NCBI RefSeq assembly: GCF_022024015.1
Contig: NZ_CP091786.1
Location: forward strand, 1,674,001 to 1,738,000
Length of the DNA: 64,000 bases
DNA from: Prevotella sp. E9-3
Lineage (GTDB): Bacteria; Bacteroidota; Bacteroidia; Bacteroidales; Bacteroidaceae
Reading direction: 5' to 3'
Made by a program: the position numbers and the translations under genes. Shown here one piece after another: positions 25,542 to 35,089 of the stretch. How positions within the stretch are numbered: the stretch's first letter is position 1; the number at the start of each line of letters is the position of its first letter. The notes under the pieces were generated by a model. It ran no database searches. It was given only the letters and a program-made list of their open reading frames with translations, and was not told the DNA's origin.

Positions 25542-27776
25542 TTATTTAAGTTTTTTTCTGAGTGTCAGTACATTCTTGCCTATTTTATACGTAGGATTAT
25601 TGTCAACGGCTTCTTCGATGCGTTCGTAGTTGATACTATCCATCAACTGGCGGACAAGGTGAATGCCAAGACCACCGATTGGACGCTCTTCAAGACTGAG
25701 CGTGGTGTCTGTCTCCTGATGGGCAGTAGGGTCAAAAGGACTTCCGCTGTCAATAATCGTGAACTTAAGTCGCACATCGTTAGCCTGTGCCAGAATGTTG
25801 ATGTCGCCAACCGTTCCTTTAGGATAGGCATAGCTCATCACATTAACAACAGCTTCCTCCATAGCAAGATTCATCTGCATGGTGGTAGCAGCATCAAAGC
25901 CAACAGCTTCACACACCTCTTCTATCCATTCTGAAAGTTGAGGAACTTGTTGAATGTCGTTTTGCAGCGTCAGACTGCGCTCAAGCCGTACGTCGAGCTG
26001 AGATTTTGTGTATTGAATAGCTAACATAGTCAAATCATCGCTTTGTTCAGCCTCGCCAACAAAACTGTGGACGGCTGAAGACATTTGTTCTATAAGTTTT
26101 TGAGGTGCATGAGTTTGTAAATCGCTAGATTCTTTCATGATTCGGCTTTCACCAAACTGTTCGTGAGCAGTGTTCTCGGCTTCTGTCAATCCATCTGTAT
26201 AGAGGAAGATGGTGGACTGTGGACAGATGGGGAGTTCCTGCCCCTCGAATTTATATCCAGGAAGTGCTCCAACTGGAAGGTTGGAATGTACGGGGATTAT
26301 ACTGACGCTGTCACCTATAAGCAGAGGTGGACAGTGTCCGGCATTGCAATAGCGGAGTCTGCCTGTAGGAAGGTCCAATACACCAAGGAACATGGTGATA
26401 AACATGTTAGACTCATTCATTTGTGCCATCGAGTCATTGATGATTGTGACGATGCGATCGGGATTCGCTTCATGGGCAGAGACGGAACGGAATAGACTTC
26501 GTGTTACGGCCATCACCAGGGAGGCTGGTACTCCTTTTCCACTTACATCGCCAATGCAGAAGAATAGTTTCTCGTCACGGATAAAGAAGTCGTAGAGATC
26601 ACCTCCCACTTCTTTTGCAGATACCAGTGAACCAAATATCTCTACATCATCGCGCTCAGGGTAGGGAGGAAAGGTCTTTGGCAACATGCCCTTTTGGATA
26701 TCACTGGCAATGTGGAGTTCACTGCTGATACGTTCTTTTTCAGCATTTACTTTTTGTAGTCGTTTGGTGGCGTTGGCAGCTCCGAGAATGATAAAGCCCA
26801 TTAGGCAAAGCCCGAGGAGCATTAAAAGGAATAAGTAGAAAACTACTTGGCGCAGACCTGAGAATATATCATTGTCTGAACAAACAACCGCCATTGACCA
26901 ACCGGTTTCATCGTCCATCTGTGCATAGAACACATAATGCTTTTCACCATTAGCTTTATTCACTGTGGCCTGTCCGCTTTCGCCTGCAAGCATTTTCCTG
27001 TTAATCAGATTCACAATTGTGTCTTCCTCCTTTGAGGTGGCCTGTGCAATGGTTTGTCGCATCACAAGACTCTCTACAGGACAGGCCATTATCTGGCCGC
27101 TATGTGAAAGAAGCAGGTTGTAGCTGGATGGATAGAAGTGTTCGGCATTTATCAATTCTGATAACCAATTAAGTGATAAATCGGCAGTGAATACTGCTAC
27201 TTTTTGTCCTGTATTATCGCAAATAGGAACACTGTAAGTAGCCATCATCATTTCACCGCCACCTTTGTCATAGTAAGGCTCACTCCAATGACAATGACCT
27301 GTTACCATGGGACTTGTGTACCATTCCATTGAATGATAGTCATATTCATCAGAACCTAATTGCTTACAGGTTGTGATGCCATCGTGCTGATAGGTATATG
27401 GAGAAAATTGTCGTCCTTTGCCCTTGTAGTAATATGGCTCAAATGCAATGGCACTTCCAACAATATACTCGTTGGAAGCTATCAGTTTCTGAGTGATGGC
27501 TAACATTGAGTCTGGGTGTGATAATTGCTGTTGAACAGTCCATGCCATGTTGTTGACAGCAACTTCCACCACGTTCATTACATTTTGTATCTCTAGCCTT
27601 TTTGCTCGCAGTTCACTCTCGGCACGATGTTGAACTTCACGGGTGATACCTTCTTTGGCAAACCAATACTGTACAGCACTGGTTCCCTCAACTAATACAG
27701 CTGCTGTGACAAGCAATGCTATATTAAATTTTGAGCGAAGTGACTCAGGTATATATTGTCTCAGTTTTTGTTTCAT
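25542..27776 (-). CDS. Membrane sensor PP2C (SpoIIE/RsbU) phosphatase with RsbW-like kinase domain
   Basis: 744 aa. A transmembrane helix near residues 17-35, then a large extracytoplasmic double-Cache-like sensor to about 300 (EYIVGSAIAFEPYYY, VAVFTADLSL), a second transmembrane helix near 310-335, a short linker helix, a SpoIIE phosphatase domain (about 370-590; GDLYDFF, IGDVSGKGVPASLVMA, LYTDGLTEAEN), and a C-terminal GHKL ATPase (about 610-735; MNLAMEEAVVNVMSYA, IDSGSPFDP). Antagonistic kinase and phosphatase thus sit in one chain and should act on the STAS protein encoded next door. The signal sensed is unknown. Confidence 0.9.
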   Translation of the reverse strand: MKQKLRQYIPESLRSKFNIALLVTAAVLVEGTSAVQYWFAKEGITREVQHRAESELRAKRLEIQNVMNVVEVAVNNMAWTVQQQLSHPDSMLAITQKLIASNEYIVGSAIAFEPYYYKGKGRQFSPYTYQHDGITTCKQLGSDEYDYHSMEWYTSPMVTGHCHWSEPYYDKGGGEMMMATYSVPICDNTGQKVAVFTADLSLNWLSELINAEHFYPSSYNLLLSHSGQIMACPVESLVMRQTIAQATSKEEDTIVNLINRKMLAGESGQATVNKANGEKHYVFYAQMDDETGWSMAVVCSDNDIFSGLRQVVFYLFLLMLLGLCLMGFIILGAANATKRLQKVNAEKERISSELHIASDIQKGMLPKTFPPYPERDDVEIFGSLVSAKEVGGDLYDFFIRDEKLFFCIGDVSGKGVPASLVMAVTRSLFRSVSAHEANPDRIVTIINDSMAQMNESNMFITMFLGVLDLPTGRLRYCNAGHCPPLLIGDSVSIIPVHSNLPVGALPGYKFEGQELPICPQSTIFLYTDGLTEAENTAHEQFGESRIMKESSDLQTHAPQKLIEQMSSAVHSFVGEAEQSDDLTMLAIQYTKSQLDVRLERSLTLQNDIQQVPQLSEWIEEVCEAVGFDAATTMQMNLAMEEAVVNVMSYAYPKGTVGDINILAQANDVRLKFTIIDSGSPFDPTAHQETDTTLSLEERPIGGLGIHLVRQLMDSINYERIEEAVDNNPTYKIGKNVLTLRKKLK

Positions 27777-27782
27777 TTGCCG

Positions 27783-28844
27783 TTATTCTTGATCTTTTTG
27801 TAAAAATGTGAGCGTACGGGCTTGTTTCAATAATTCTTTTGCAAGAGAAGCATTGGCAGGATTTGGTCCGTTCAACCAATCGTATATCTGGCAGATTTCG
27901 TTCAGTTGGCCTCCATTTTTCAGTACATAAACATAGCAGAGATTCTGAATGCCGATATTCTCGGAAAGAATGTCCAAGTCAGTGGCTCCTAACTGTGCTG
28001 TAGCCAAGCGATAGGCATCGTCACTATATTCTTCAATGAGGCGGTTTACATCGCCAAGAGTTTCGAATCCTAATTTCTGAAGTACTCGTAAAAACGGCAT
28101 CATTGGTACGGGGTAAAGTTCAGCCTGATTAATAGAAGCGATGCGCTGATTGAGGCGCGCAAATGGCTCCGTCTCCAGATAGCGCCGAAAGGTATCTGGA
28201 CTTAGGTCAACTTCGTCAAGTTGTCCGGACACTTCTAATGCCTGCATCCTACGGCGATAATCTGTCAAAATGTTGCGCAAACGGCAGAATTCGTCATCGA
28301 TAAGTTCTAACATACCTGCCAGACGGTTGAACTGACGACGATATTCCTGAGGAATCTTTACAGCACCTTTGTAGCAGGTGTCATGATCGAGAGTACTCCA
28401 AACATGCTGAAGCGCAGTACGCATTTGAATCTCGAATGAATAATTTCCTTCCTTACATATATAGTGTAGGGAATTATAACCGAAACTGTCTAGTCTGTGT
28501 AGTTTTCGCTTGTCAACAGAATTTTTCCAATCAACTTCAAAAGTCTCGCTAACAATGGCAGCAACCTTGTCCACATCAACGCTGTAAAACGTTACCACAC
28601 GAAGTCCTACGATGTCAGTTATGTCTTTGATTGAACGGTACTTAGAACCTTTTAGTTCAATTTTACCTGCAAGCGATGATTCTGTCTTTACACGACAGTC
28701 TAAAGCTGTGACCTTAACGTGTTGCTCATCAAGTGCACGGCGCAGCTTTCCTTCAACTGTTTGTGCAAGTTGTTTGTAGTCCTCTAGTTGCTCATGGTAT
28801 TGAGCCATGAGCATCTTGCCATGTATGTCAAGTTGATAATCCAT
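27783..28844 (-). CDS. RelA/SpoT-domain (p)ppGpp synthetase-like protein
   Basis: A 353-aa cytosolic protein. The synthetase fold is clear in residues 30-180: RVKTESSLAGKIELKGSKY, DITDIVGLRVVTFY, FGYNSLHYIC and FEIQMRTALQHVWSTLDHD. There is no HD hydrolase, TGS or ACT domain, so it is a small-alarmone-synthetase type with an unusual helical C-terminal half. It lies between the second MscS gene and the phosphatase gene with gaps of 5 and 6 bases, pointing to a shared stress role. Whether it makes pppGpp, ppGpp or another product cannot be read. Confidence 0.85.
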   Translation of the reverse strand: MDYQLDIHGKMLMAQYHEQLEDYKQLAQTVEGKLRRALDEQHVKVTALDCRVKTESSLAGKIELKGSKYRSIKDITDIVGLRVVTFYSVDVDKVAAIVSETFEVDWKNSVDKRKLHRLDSFGYNSLHYICKEGNYSFEIQMRTALQHVWSTLDHDTCYKGAVKIPQEYRRQFNRLAGMLELIDDEFCRLRNILTDYRRRMQALEVSGQLDEVDLSPDTFRRYLETEPFARLNQRIASINQAELYPVPMMPFLRVLQKLGFETLGDVNRLIEEYSDDAYRLATAQLGATDLDILSENIGIQNLCYVYVLKNGGQLNEICQIYDWLNGPNPANASLAKELLKQARTLTFLQKDQE

Positions 28845-28849
28845 AGGCT

Positions 28850-30595
28850 TTAAGACTTTTCAGTTGGTGGAATTTGTAGCTCCAAATCATTACGGTGAGC
28901 AAAGATATGGGGTGACATGATTTCTACTCCAGAAGAATGGAAACTGTCAAGGATATTCTGATGTAGTGTTGAGTAGATAGCCGATAGTTTTTCTGAGTGA
29001 CGTGTATATGCGTTTATCTCGTACTCAACATAAAAATCATCTAAAGTGGTGACTAAAACGAAAGGTTGTGGTTTTTTCTCTAGTCCAGGTGTGGCTTCAG
29101 CAGCATTAAGTAGCAACTGGCGAATATGTTGCCACTGTTGGTCATAACCAATTGTAACTTTCGTATGTACCACAATTCCGTAATCATGGGCAGCTACCGT
29201 GTAGTTTGACGTCTGAGCCGACATAAGGTTGGAATTAGGTATAGTAATCACATCGTTCTTTCGTGTGCGAATACGAGTGACAAGTACTGTTTTCTCAATG
29301 ACAAATCCTTCTATGTCGTTATATCGAATAAAGTCGCCAATGCGGAATGGACGCATATAGGTCATCACCATTCCAGCCATTACATTGCCAACGATGCTTG
29401 AAGAACCCAATGAAATGAGAACACCAATAAAAACTGATACTCCTTGAAATACCTCAGAATTGCTGTTGGGAAGTAATGGCCAAATCATTACGAACATGAA
29501 CGAATAGAGTAGAAGACGTACGATAACATAAGTGGGTTGAGCCCAATCGGCATAGAAACCGTTTACTTTGAGGTTGCCGTTACTGATTTCACTGGTGATA
29601 TAGCGTAATAGCTTTACTAAATAGCGGAAACAGACAACAATGACTATGATTTGGAACAGATTAGGAATATAACCGATAATTGATGAAAAAATACTCTTTA
29701 CAGGATTCCAAATGTAGCCAAAGATGGTATAAGTGAAAGCTTCTGTTTCTGGAAAAACAGAGAACATCATGGGAATGCTGATAAACAGTTGTAAGAAGAT
29801 AATAAGTGCCAACACCACCCGCATAAAGATGATGATGATGATGCCCACACGGTGTACGTTCAATAACTCGTATTCCTTGATACTGAGTGGCTTGGCTTGT
29901 TTTAGAAGCAGGCGCAGTAAGCGGAATTTCCAACGACGGAAAAGCCACATCGTTCCCTTAATAGCCAACCACTGTGCAAAGACAATGAGGAAAATAGAAA
30001 GCAATCCTAGTAATTTCTTCTGCAAACCATATTCTTCATGCAGATTCTGGATCTTCTGCTCAATAATGGTGATATATTCGTTTGCAAGTTCCTGTCGAGT
30101 GCAGGAAGCCCAGAGTCCGTCTTCGTCGCTGATGCTCATTAGTACATCACTTCCTATCATAATGTCGGTATAGAACTCGCCTTCGAAAATAGTACAGGAA
30201 TCTGTAAAGAACGTCAAACGCTTGCCATGACTTACAATTTGCTTTTTGATACCCTTCACACGGTCTTCTGCAAGCATGCCTCCTTTGCGCGCATAGATAG
30301 TGAACAACGTGTCACCATCGATAACAAGTGGGGCACCGGGAGTGATATTGCGAAGCGAGTCGATTCTTGCTTTCATACGACTGCGGCGTAGCGAATCTGA
30401 ACGCTGGGCTGCCCCGGTGCGTTCTAATTGTTCGCGTAGAACAATGTCGCGTAACTGCATTTCCTGCAATTGTGATTGTAATTGGCGTATGATTGAATCT
30501 GCGTTCTCTACCAATTGCTCCTGTTCTTGGGCCATTGTCTTTTGGACTATGACCATTGGTAATATAAGAAGAAATGCAAAGAGTATTCGTTTCAT
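28850..30595 (-). CDS. MscS-family mechanosensitive channel
   Basis: 581 aa. Signal peptide (1-22), periplasmic coiled coil (24-75; SIIRQLQSQLQEMQ), a small beta-rich segment, about five transmembrane helices from residue 185, then the pore helix and beta domain (VFIGVLISLGSSSIVGNVMAG, PFRIGDFIRYNDIEGFV) and C-terminal alpha/beta part (390-560). First gene of an operon with the alarmone synthetase, phosphatase and STAS genes. That arrangement suggests the channel is linked to an envelope or osmotic stress response. Confidence 0.9.
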   Translation of the reverse strand: MKRILFAFLLILPMVIVQKTMAQEQEQLVENADSIIRQLQSQLQEMQLRDIVLREQLERTGAAQRSDSLRRSRMKARIDSLRNITPGAPLVIDGDTLFTIYARKGGMLAEDRVKGIKKQIVSHGKRLTFFTDSCTIFEGEFYTDIMIGSDVLMSISDEDGLWASCTRQELANEYITIIEQKIQNLHEEYGLQKKLLGLLSIFLIVFAQWLAIKGTMWLFRRWKFRLLRLLLKQAKPLSIKEYELLNVHRVGIIIIIFMRVVLALIIFLQLFISIPMMFSVFPETEAFTYTIFGYIWNPVKSIFSSIIGYIPNLFQIIVIVVCFRYLVKLLRYITSEISNGNLKVNGFYADWAQPTYVIVRLLLYSFMFVMIWPLLPNSNSEVFQGVSVFIGVLISLGSSSIVGNVMAGMVMTYMRPFRIGDFIRYNDIEGFVIEKTVLVTRIRTRKNDVITIPNSNLMSAQTSNYTVAAHDYGIVVHTKVTIGYDQQWQHIRQLLLNAAEATPGLEKKPQPFVLVTTLDDFYVEYEINAYTRHSEKLSAIYSTLHQNILDSFHSSGVEIMSPHIFAHRNDLELQIPPTEKS

Positions 30596-30652
30596 GTCTT
30601 AGACGATTTATAGTTTTGATTTTAAAATACGTCTTCTAATGATTGCTATTTG

Positions 30653-30684
30653 CAAAAGTAAGCATTTCTTTCGAAATCAACAAA
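30653..30684 (-). promoter_or_regulatory. Promoter of the mscS-rel-spoIIE-STAS operon
   Basis: On the minus strand: TTTG (30681-30684), 20 bases, TACTTTTG (30653-30660), 57 bases before the ATG at 30595. Confidence 0.72.
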
Positions 30685-30698
30685 TAATTTCAAAAGAA

Positions 30699-30732
30699 AA
30701 GACTGCGTTCCAAAATATTGAAACGCAGTCTT
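30699..30732 (-). terminator. rpsA terminator
   Basis: An 11-bp perfect stem (30699-30709 with 30722-30732), followed on the minus strand by TTTTCTTTTG. It lies 55 bases after the rpsA stop. Confidence 0.8.
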
Positions 30733-30787
30733 GGATTATTCTAATAGAGTGGGGTAATCTTTGTCCACCAACTCCACTATAGTGCGA

Positions 30788-32572
30788 TTACTCGCCCTTT
30801 TCCATCTGAGCTTTGAGTTGGGCAAGAACGTCAATGTCGCCAAGTGTTGTGCTGGCAGCAACATTCTCGATCTTAGCATTCTCTTCCTTCTTAGCACGGG
30901 GAGCAGCAGCCTTCTTGGCAGCACGCTTCTCGTCACGCTGAGCGTCTTCGAAGGTACGGCTATGAGAAAGGATAATACGCTTAGAATCCTTGTTGAACTC
31001 GATAACCTTGAAGGGCAGTTCCTCACCAGCCTGAGCCTGTGAACCGTCTTCCTTCACAAGGTGCTTTGGTGTTGCAAAGCCTTCAACATTCTCCTCGAGA
31101 GCTACAACAGCACCCTTTTCGAGCATCTCAGTAATCTTACCTGTGTGAACTGAGCCAACGGTGTACTTCTCTTCGAATACATCCCAAGGATTCTCCTCGA
31201 GCTGCTTGTGGCCGAGAGACAGACGACGGTTCTCCTTGTCGATGTCAAGTACTACAACGTCGATTGGTTCACCAACCTTAGTGAATTCAGAGGGGTGCTT
31301 AACCTTCTTGGTCCAGCTCAGGTCGCTGATGTGAATCAGACCGTCAACGCCTTCTTCTAGTTCTACAAATACACCGAAGTTGGTGAAGTTGCGAACCTTA
31401 GCGGTGTGCTTGCTGCCAACAGGATATTTAACCTCGATAGCCTCCCATGGATCTTCCTTCAGCTGCTTGATACCCAGAGACATCTTGCGCTCGTCGCGGT
31501 CGAGAGTCAGGATTACTGCCTCTACCTCGTCGCCAACCTTCAGGAATTCCTGAGCTGAACGCAAGTGCTGGCTCCATGACATCTCAGAAACGTGAATCAG
31601 ACCCTCAACGCCAGGCTGTACCTCAACGAATGCACCGTAGTCGGCGATAACGACAACCTTACCCTTGATGTGGTCGCCAACTTTGAGATCAGCATCCAAA
31701 GCATCCCAAGGATGAGGAGTGAGCTGCTTCAGACCGAGGGCAATTCGCTTCTTCTCTTCATCGAAGTCGAGAATAACAACATTGATCTTCTGGTCGAGCT
31801 CGACAACCTTCTTGGGATCGTCAACGCGGCCCCAGCTCAAGTCTGTGATGTGGATCAGTCCGTCAACACCACCCAGGTCAACGAATACACCGTAGCTGGT
31901 TATGTTCTTAACGGTACCCTCCAGAATCTGTCCCTTTTCGAGCTTAGAGATAATCTCCTGCTTCTGAGCCTCGAGCTCCTGCTCGATGAGAGCTTTATGA
32001 GAAACGACAACGTTGCGGAACTCCTGATTGATTTTAACCACCTTGAACTCCATGGTCTTGCCAACGAACTGGTCGTAGTCACGGATGGGGTGAACGTCAA
32101 TCTGTGAACCGGGAAGGAAGGCTTCGATGCCGAATACATCGACAATCATACCACCCTTGGTGCGGCACTTGATGTAGCCCTGGATGATAGCCTGGCTCTC
32201 AAGAGCCTCGTTAACGCGATCCCAAGACTTCGACATGCGAGCCTTCTTGTGAGAAAGCAACAACTGGCCTTTCTTGTCTTCAGCGCTCTCTACGTACACC
32301 TCAACGGTGTCGCCAACCTTTAAGTCGGGGTTGTAGCGGAACTCTGAAGCGGGGATGATACCATCGCTCTTGTAGCCAATGTTTACAACCACTTCTTTTT
32401 TGTCAACGCTGATTACAGTGCCGTCAACAACCTGATGGTCGGCTACTTTGTTCAGGGTCTCATCGTAAGCCTTGTCAAGCTCTTCTTTGCTCACGTTGGC
32501 TACGGTGCCGTTTTCAAACTCGTCCCAGTTAAAATCCTGCAACGGCTGAACGTTCTTTGTTAATTCTGACAT
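30788..32572 (-). CDS. rpsA: 30S ribosomal protein S1
   Basis: 594 aa with about six S1 RNA-binding repeats; repeats such as ILEGTVKNITSYGVFVDLGG and the sentence-like GLIHISDLSW are easy to see. The C-terminus is basic, rich in Ala and Lys, ending in LAQLKAQMEKGE. It binds mRNA on the small subunit and helps start translation. This is especially relevant in Bacteroidetes, where Shine-Dalgarno sites are scarce and A/T-rich leaders are the rule. Codon use is strongly biased, as expected for a highly expressed gene. It has a leader of about 165 bases with hairpin potential. Confidence 0.96.
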   Translation of the reverse strand: MSELTKNVQPLQDFNWDEFENGTVANVSKEELDKAYDETLNKVADHQVVDGTVISVDKKEVVVNIGYKSDGIIPASEFRYNPDLKVGDTVEVYVESAEDKKGQLLLSHKKARMSKSWDRVNEALESQAIIQGYIKCRTKGGMIVDVFGIEAFLPGSQIDVHPIRDYDQFVGKTMEFKVVKINQEFRNVVVSHKALIEQELEAQKQEIISKLEKGQILEGTVKNITSYGVFVDLGGVDGLIHITDLSWGRVDDPKKVVELDQKINVVILDFDEEKKRIALGLKQLTPHPWDALDADLKVGDHIKGKVVVIADYGAFVEVQPGVEGLIHVSEMSWSQHLRSAQEFLKVGDEVEAVILTLDRDERKMSLGIKQLKEDPWEAIEVKYPVGSKHTAKVRNFTNFGVFVELEEGVDGLIHISDLSWTKKVKHPSEFTKVGEPIDVVVLDIDKENRRLSLGHKQLEENPWDVFEEKYTVGSVHTGKITEMLEKGAVVALEENVEGFATPKHLVKEDGSQAQAGEELPFKVIEFNKDSKRIILSHSRTFEDAQRDEKRAAKKAAAPRAKKEENAKIENVAASTTLGDIDVLAQLKAQMEKGE

Positions 32573-32750
32573 AAAATATTAATATGTTTGTCTTCTCCAG
32601 GAAGACGTTGGCCTGAACAGACGTTTATCAGACCGTTTTAATTGGTTAAACATATATGGAAGCTAGCGCCTGTTCTAGTCTCCATCACCTTTTTATATAG
32701 TCTTTTAGAAAGAAAATATGTATAAAGTGAACAAAACGGGTGCAAAATTA
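32573..32750 (-). promoter_or_regulatory. rpsA leader and -7 box
   Basis: A -7 box (TAATTTTG on the minus strand) lies at 32743-32750, giving a long untranslated leader. About 10 bases before the ATG, GTCTTC-n5-GAAGAC can form a 6-bp hairpin (32587-32603). A second dyad lies around AGGCGCTAG. The leader could be a site for S1 autoregulation, by analogy with E. coli rpsA. That is inference; no Rfam comparison could be run. Confidence 0.45.
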
Positions 32751-32966
32751 CTAATAATTTGACGTAAATAGTTATTTTTTCGGTGAATTTTAGTTTTGAA
32801 CTTGTTGTTTTAGTTATAATTATAATATTTTAACCATTTGACAATCTCTATGAATGATAATTAGCTTCAGAATAATTATGCTTACTATAGTTAAATTACT
32901 GTACTATAGTTAATTAATGACTATGGCTTAGTAGGGTAATATCAATCAATTTTAAAATAGTAACTT
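32751..32966. other. A+T-rich spacer with repeated TACTATAGTTAA boxes
   Basis: TACTATAGTTAA occurs at 32883-32894 and 32902-32913, 19 bases apart, with a looser third copy near 32919. The core ACTATAGT is palindromic. Nothing else is seen between the rpsA promoter and the end of rlmH. Confidence 0.45.
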
Positions 32967-33437
32967 TTACTCGTGGTGGTAGGGTTCGCCTTTGATGATG
33001 GTACAGGCACGGTATAATTGTTCAACAAAGATGGCTCTCACCATCTGGTGAGAAAAAGTGAGGCGGGAGAGTGACAATTGCTCGTTGGCGCGCTGGTAAA
33101 CAGCTGGCGAGAAACCGTAGGGGCCACCAATGACAAAGACCAGACGACGGGCAGAGAGCTGTTTCTTTTCCAGCCAGGATGCAAGTTCAATGCTACGGGG
33201 TTCACGGCCATGCTCATCGAGCAGTACAACAGTATCGGAAGTTTGGATTTGTTTCAGTATAAGTTCGCCTTCGGCAGTCTTCTGCTGTTCTTCGGAAAGA
33301 CTCTTGGTGTTTTTCAGTTCTGGGATAACGGTTATTGAAAAAGGCAAATAGTGAGTAATTCGCTCACGATAGTCATCAATGATCTTCGTAAACTCCTTAC
33401 TCACTGTTTTTCCTACAAGTATTAACTCGGTCTTCAT
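32967..33437 (-). CDS. rlmH: 23S rRNA (pseudouridine1915-N3)-methyltransferase
   Basis: A 156-aa SPOUT-class methyltransferase that methylates pseudouridine 1915 in helix 69 of 23S rRNA using SAM. Conserved LLDEHGREPRS, the knot segment VFVIGGPYGFS and LSLSRLTFSHQMVRAIFVEQLYRA are all present and the length is normal. Its start overlaps the stop of the DUF4491 gene by four bases. Confidence 0.95.
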   Translation of the reverse strand: MKTELILVGKTVSKEFTKIIDDYRERITHYLPFSITVIPELKNTKSLSEEQQKTAEGELILKQIQTSDTVVLLDEHGREPRSIELASWLEKKQLSARRLVFVIGGPYGFSPAVYQRANEQLSLSRLTFSHQMVRAIFVEQLYRACTIIKGEPYHHE

Positions 33438-33817
33438 TCAGTTTGATTGTCGTCTTCTATTGCATAAATGCTGCGGCCATGATGTACAGGACAGAGCGTT
33501 TCGTTCTTGTCAATAGGCTTGTATTCGCTCTTGCGTTTGGGGTTCATAGGAAACCAACCTTTCTGTACGCGTTTGACTTGCGAGAAGAGTTCGCCGATAG
33601 TCCAAAGTGAAGATGCGCCAAAGACACCGATAAGTGCTGAGAGAAGAGGACTCTCTATAAAAAGAGCCGTAATGACTGATGCAATTCCGAGTACCAGAAA
33701 CACCCACCAATAGCGGGTGCCTGTGTGGTACTCAACTTTGATCACCAATGGGTGGAAAAGACCGATGATGAGAAATGTGCTGACGGCAATGATAATGCCG
33801 GTAAAATATATTTCCAT
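33434..33817 (-). CDS. DUF4491 small membrane protein
   Basis: 127 aa. Three hydrophobic segments (IIIAVSTFLIIGLFHPLV; WWVFLVLGIASVITALFI; LLSALIGVFGASSLWTIGEL) are followed by a cytoplasmic tail with a basic stretch and KNETLCPVHHGRSI. This matches the DUF4491 family of Bacteroidales, function unknown. It overlaps rlmH, so the two are co-translated; the gene order is probably a conserved neighbourhood. Confidence 0.85.
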   Translation of the reverse strand: MEIYFTGIIIAVSTFLIIGLFHPLVIKVEYHTGTRYWWVFLVLGIASVITALFIESPLLSALIGVFGASSLWTIGELFSQVKRVQKGWFPMNPKRKSEYKPIDKNETLCPVHHGRSIYAIEDDNQTE

Positions 33818-33861
33818 GTAATCTTGGTCCTATACGAAATCTTGAATAACAGAATAGTATT

Positions 33862-35064
33862 TTAAAGACCTAGTTTCTTACGGATATTCTTGGGAATAGC
33901 GTTTTTGTTGACAAGAAAGTCCATGGTGTTGGCAGCAATGTAGTTTTTGGTCATGTACCAGATTCCTTTGTATTCGCCGCTTTCACCCCATGAGTTCTTT
34001 ACCATATAGTACTCTTTTCCGTTCTGATCCTTAGCAATACCGTAGATGAGCATGCCGTGGTCGTCGGTGAGTTGCCAGTTGTCGAAACGCTCCTGACGCA
34101 TTTCCTGAGTAGGAATGATTTCAGGAACATTACAACCCAGTGAGTCAATTACATCACGCTTCTTGCTAGGAGCAAGTTTCAGCCAACGAGCCATGTCGCT
34201 GCCACGCAGGCTCTGAGTAGCCTTTTCATCGACAGCATAGGCTAGTCCATTACGTGTGAAACCATCTTCACTAACGTCGCCACCCCATGCAATGGTATAA
34301 CCGTTGTTGACGGCATTGTCAATTACCTGCATCATCTCGTCCATAGGCAGATTGTATGACAGGGGGAAACGCCAGTTGTCCTGCACCTCAACAGCAAAGG
34401 ATGAGTAGAAAGGATGATGGGTATAAGAAGTGATGCTCACATAGTCATCTAGATTCAGGCCAAGGCTTGCGCAGAATGACTTTGGAGTGTATTTCTTTCC
34501 TTCGTACTCGAATTCCTCAGGGCACTTGCCCAGGTAAGCATCAAGAATGCCCTGAAGACCAGCCTTCCACTGACCTGAAATCTTGCTAGCCGAGCTCTTA
34601 GAAATGGCTGCCACATAGGGCTCGAGCAGTGAGAAGAACTCATTGAAGTTGTTCAGCGAATCGCCATAAAGTGAGCCGGGGAAAGGCATTGCACCTTCGG
34701 GAACGATACCGTGCACCTTCAATGTGTGGAGCACGTCCTCGGCAGAACCGCCTTGAGCAAATTGGCAATCACCATGGAAACGTACTACCTGGATGGCACG
34801 CTCGAGATAAGTCTTGTTTGCCACGAAGCTCTCGCAGAGGTCGTAGGTCTTGCCTGTGGCTTTCAGTATCTCAGCCTCAAAGTACGAAATGGTGGAATAG
34901 TCCCAACAGGTTCCTGAACGATTCTGGTCCTTCACACTGGTGATGGGATTCTCCTTGATTGTTGTAAAAACAGGTTTGTTGCATGCGGCAGAATCTTTCT
35001 TTTCTTCTGCCTGAGCGCCCAAGGCCATTATGGTGAGAAGCGCGAGTGATAAGATTTTCTTCAT
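33862..35064 (-). CDS. C1-family (bleomycin hydrolase/aminopeptidase C-like) cysteine peptidase, exported
   Basis: 400 aa from ATG 35064, chosen because it gives a signal peptide (MKKILSLALLTIMALGAQA); the longer frame runs antisense through the neighbour. Papain-fold catalytic residues are visible: the oxyanion Gln and nucleophile Cys in SVKDQNRSGTCWDYST, His in DDHGMLIYG and Asn in MVKNSWGE. It probably acts in the periplasm on peptides. It is the last of three consecutive peptidase genes. Confidence 0.9.
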   Translation of the reverse strand: MKKILSLALLTIMALGAQAEEKKDSAACNKPVFTTIKENPITSVKDQNRSGTCWDYSTISYFEAEILKATGKTYDLCESFVANKTYLERAIQVVRFHGDCQFAQGGSAEDVLHTLKVHGIVPEGAMPFPGSLYGDSLNNFNEFFSLLEPYVAAISKSSASKISGQWKAGLQGILDAYLGKCPEEFEYEGKKYTPKSFCASLGLNLDDYVSITSYTHHPFYSSFAVEVQDNWRFPLSYNLPMDEMMQVIDNAVNNGYTIAWGGDVSEDGFTRNGLAYAVDEKATQSLRGSDMARWLKLAPSKKRDVIDSLGCNVPEIIPTQEMRQERFDNWQLTDDHGMLIYGIAKDQNGKEYYMVKNSWGESGEYKGIWYMTKNYIAANTMDFLVNKNAIPKNIRKKLGL

Positions 35065-35089
35065 TAAGATACTAAATATGTTAATTCGT

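Noticed and set aside
31592-32107. 171-codon plus-strand frame inside rpsA
   Set aside because: Shadow of strongly biased codons of rpsA; no family resemblance.
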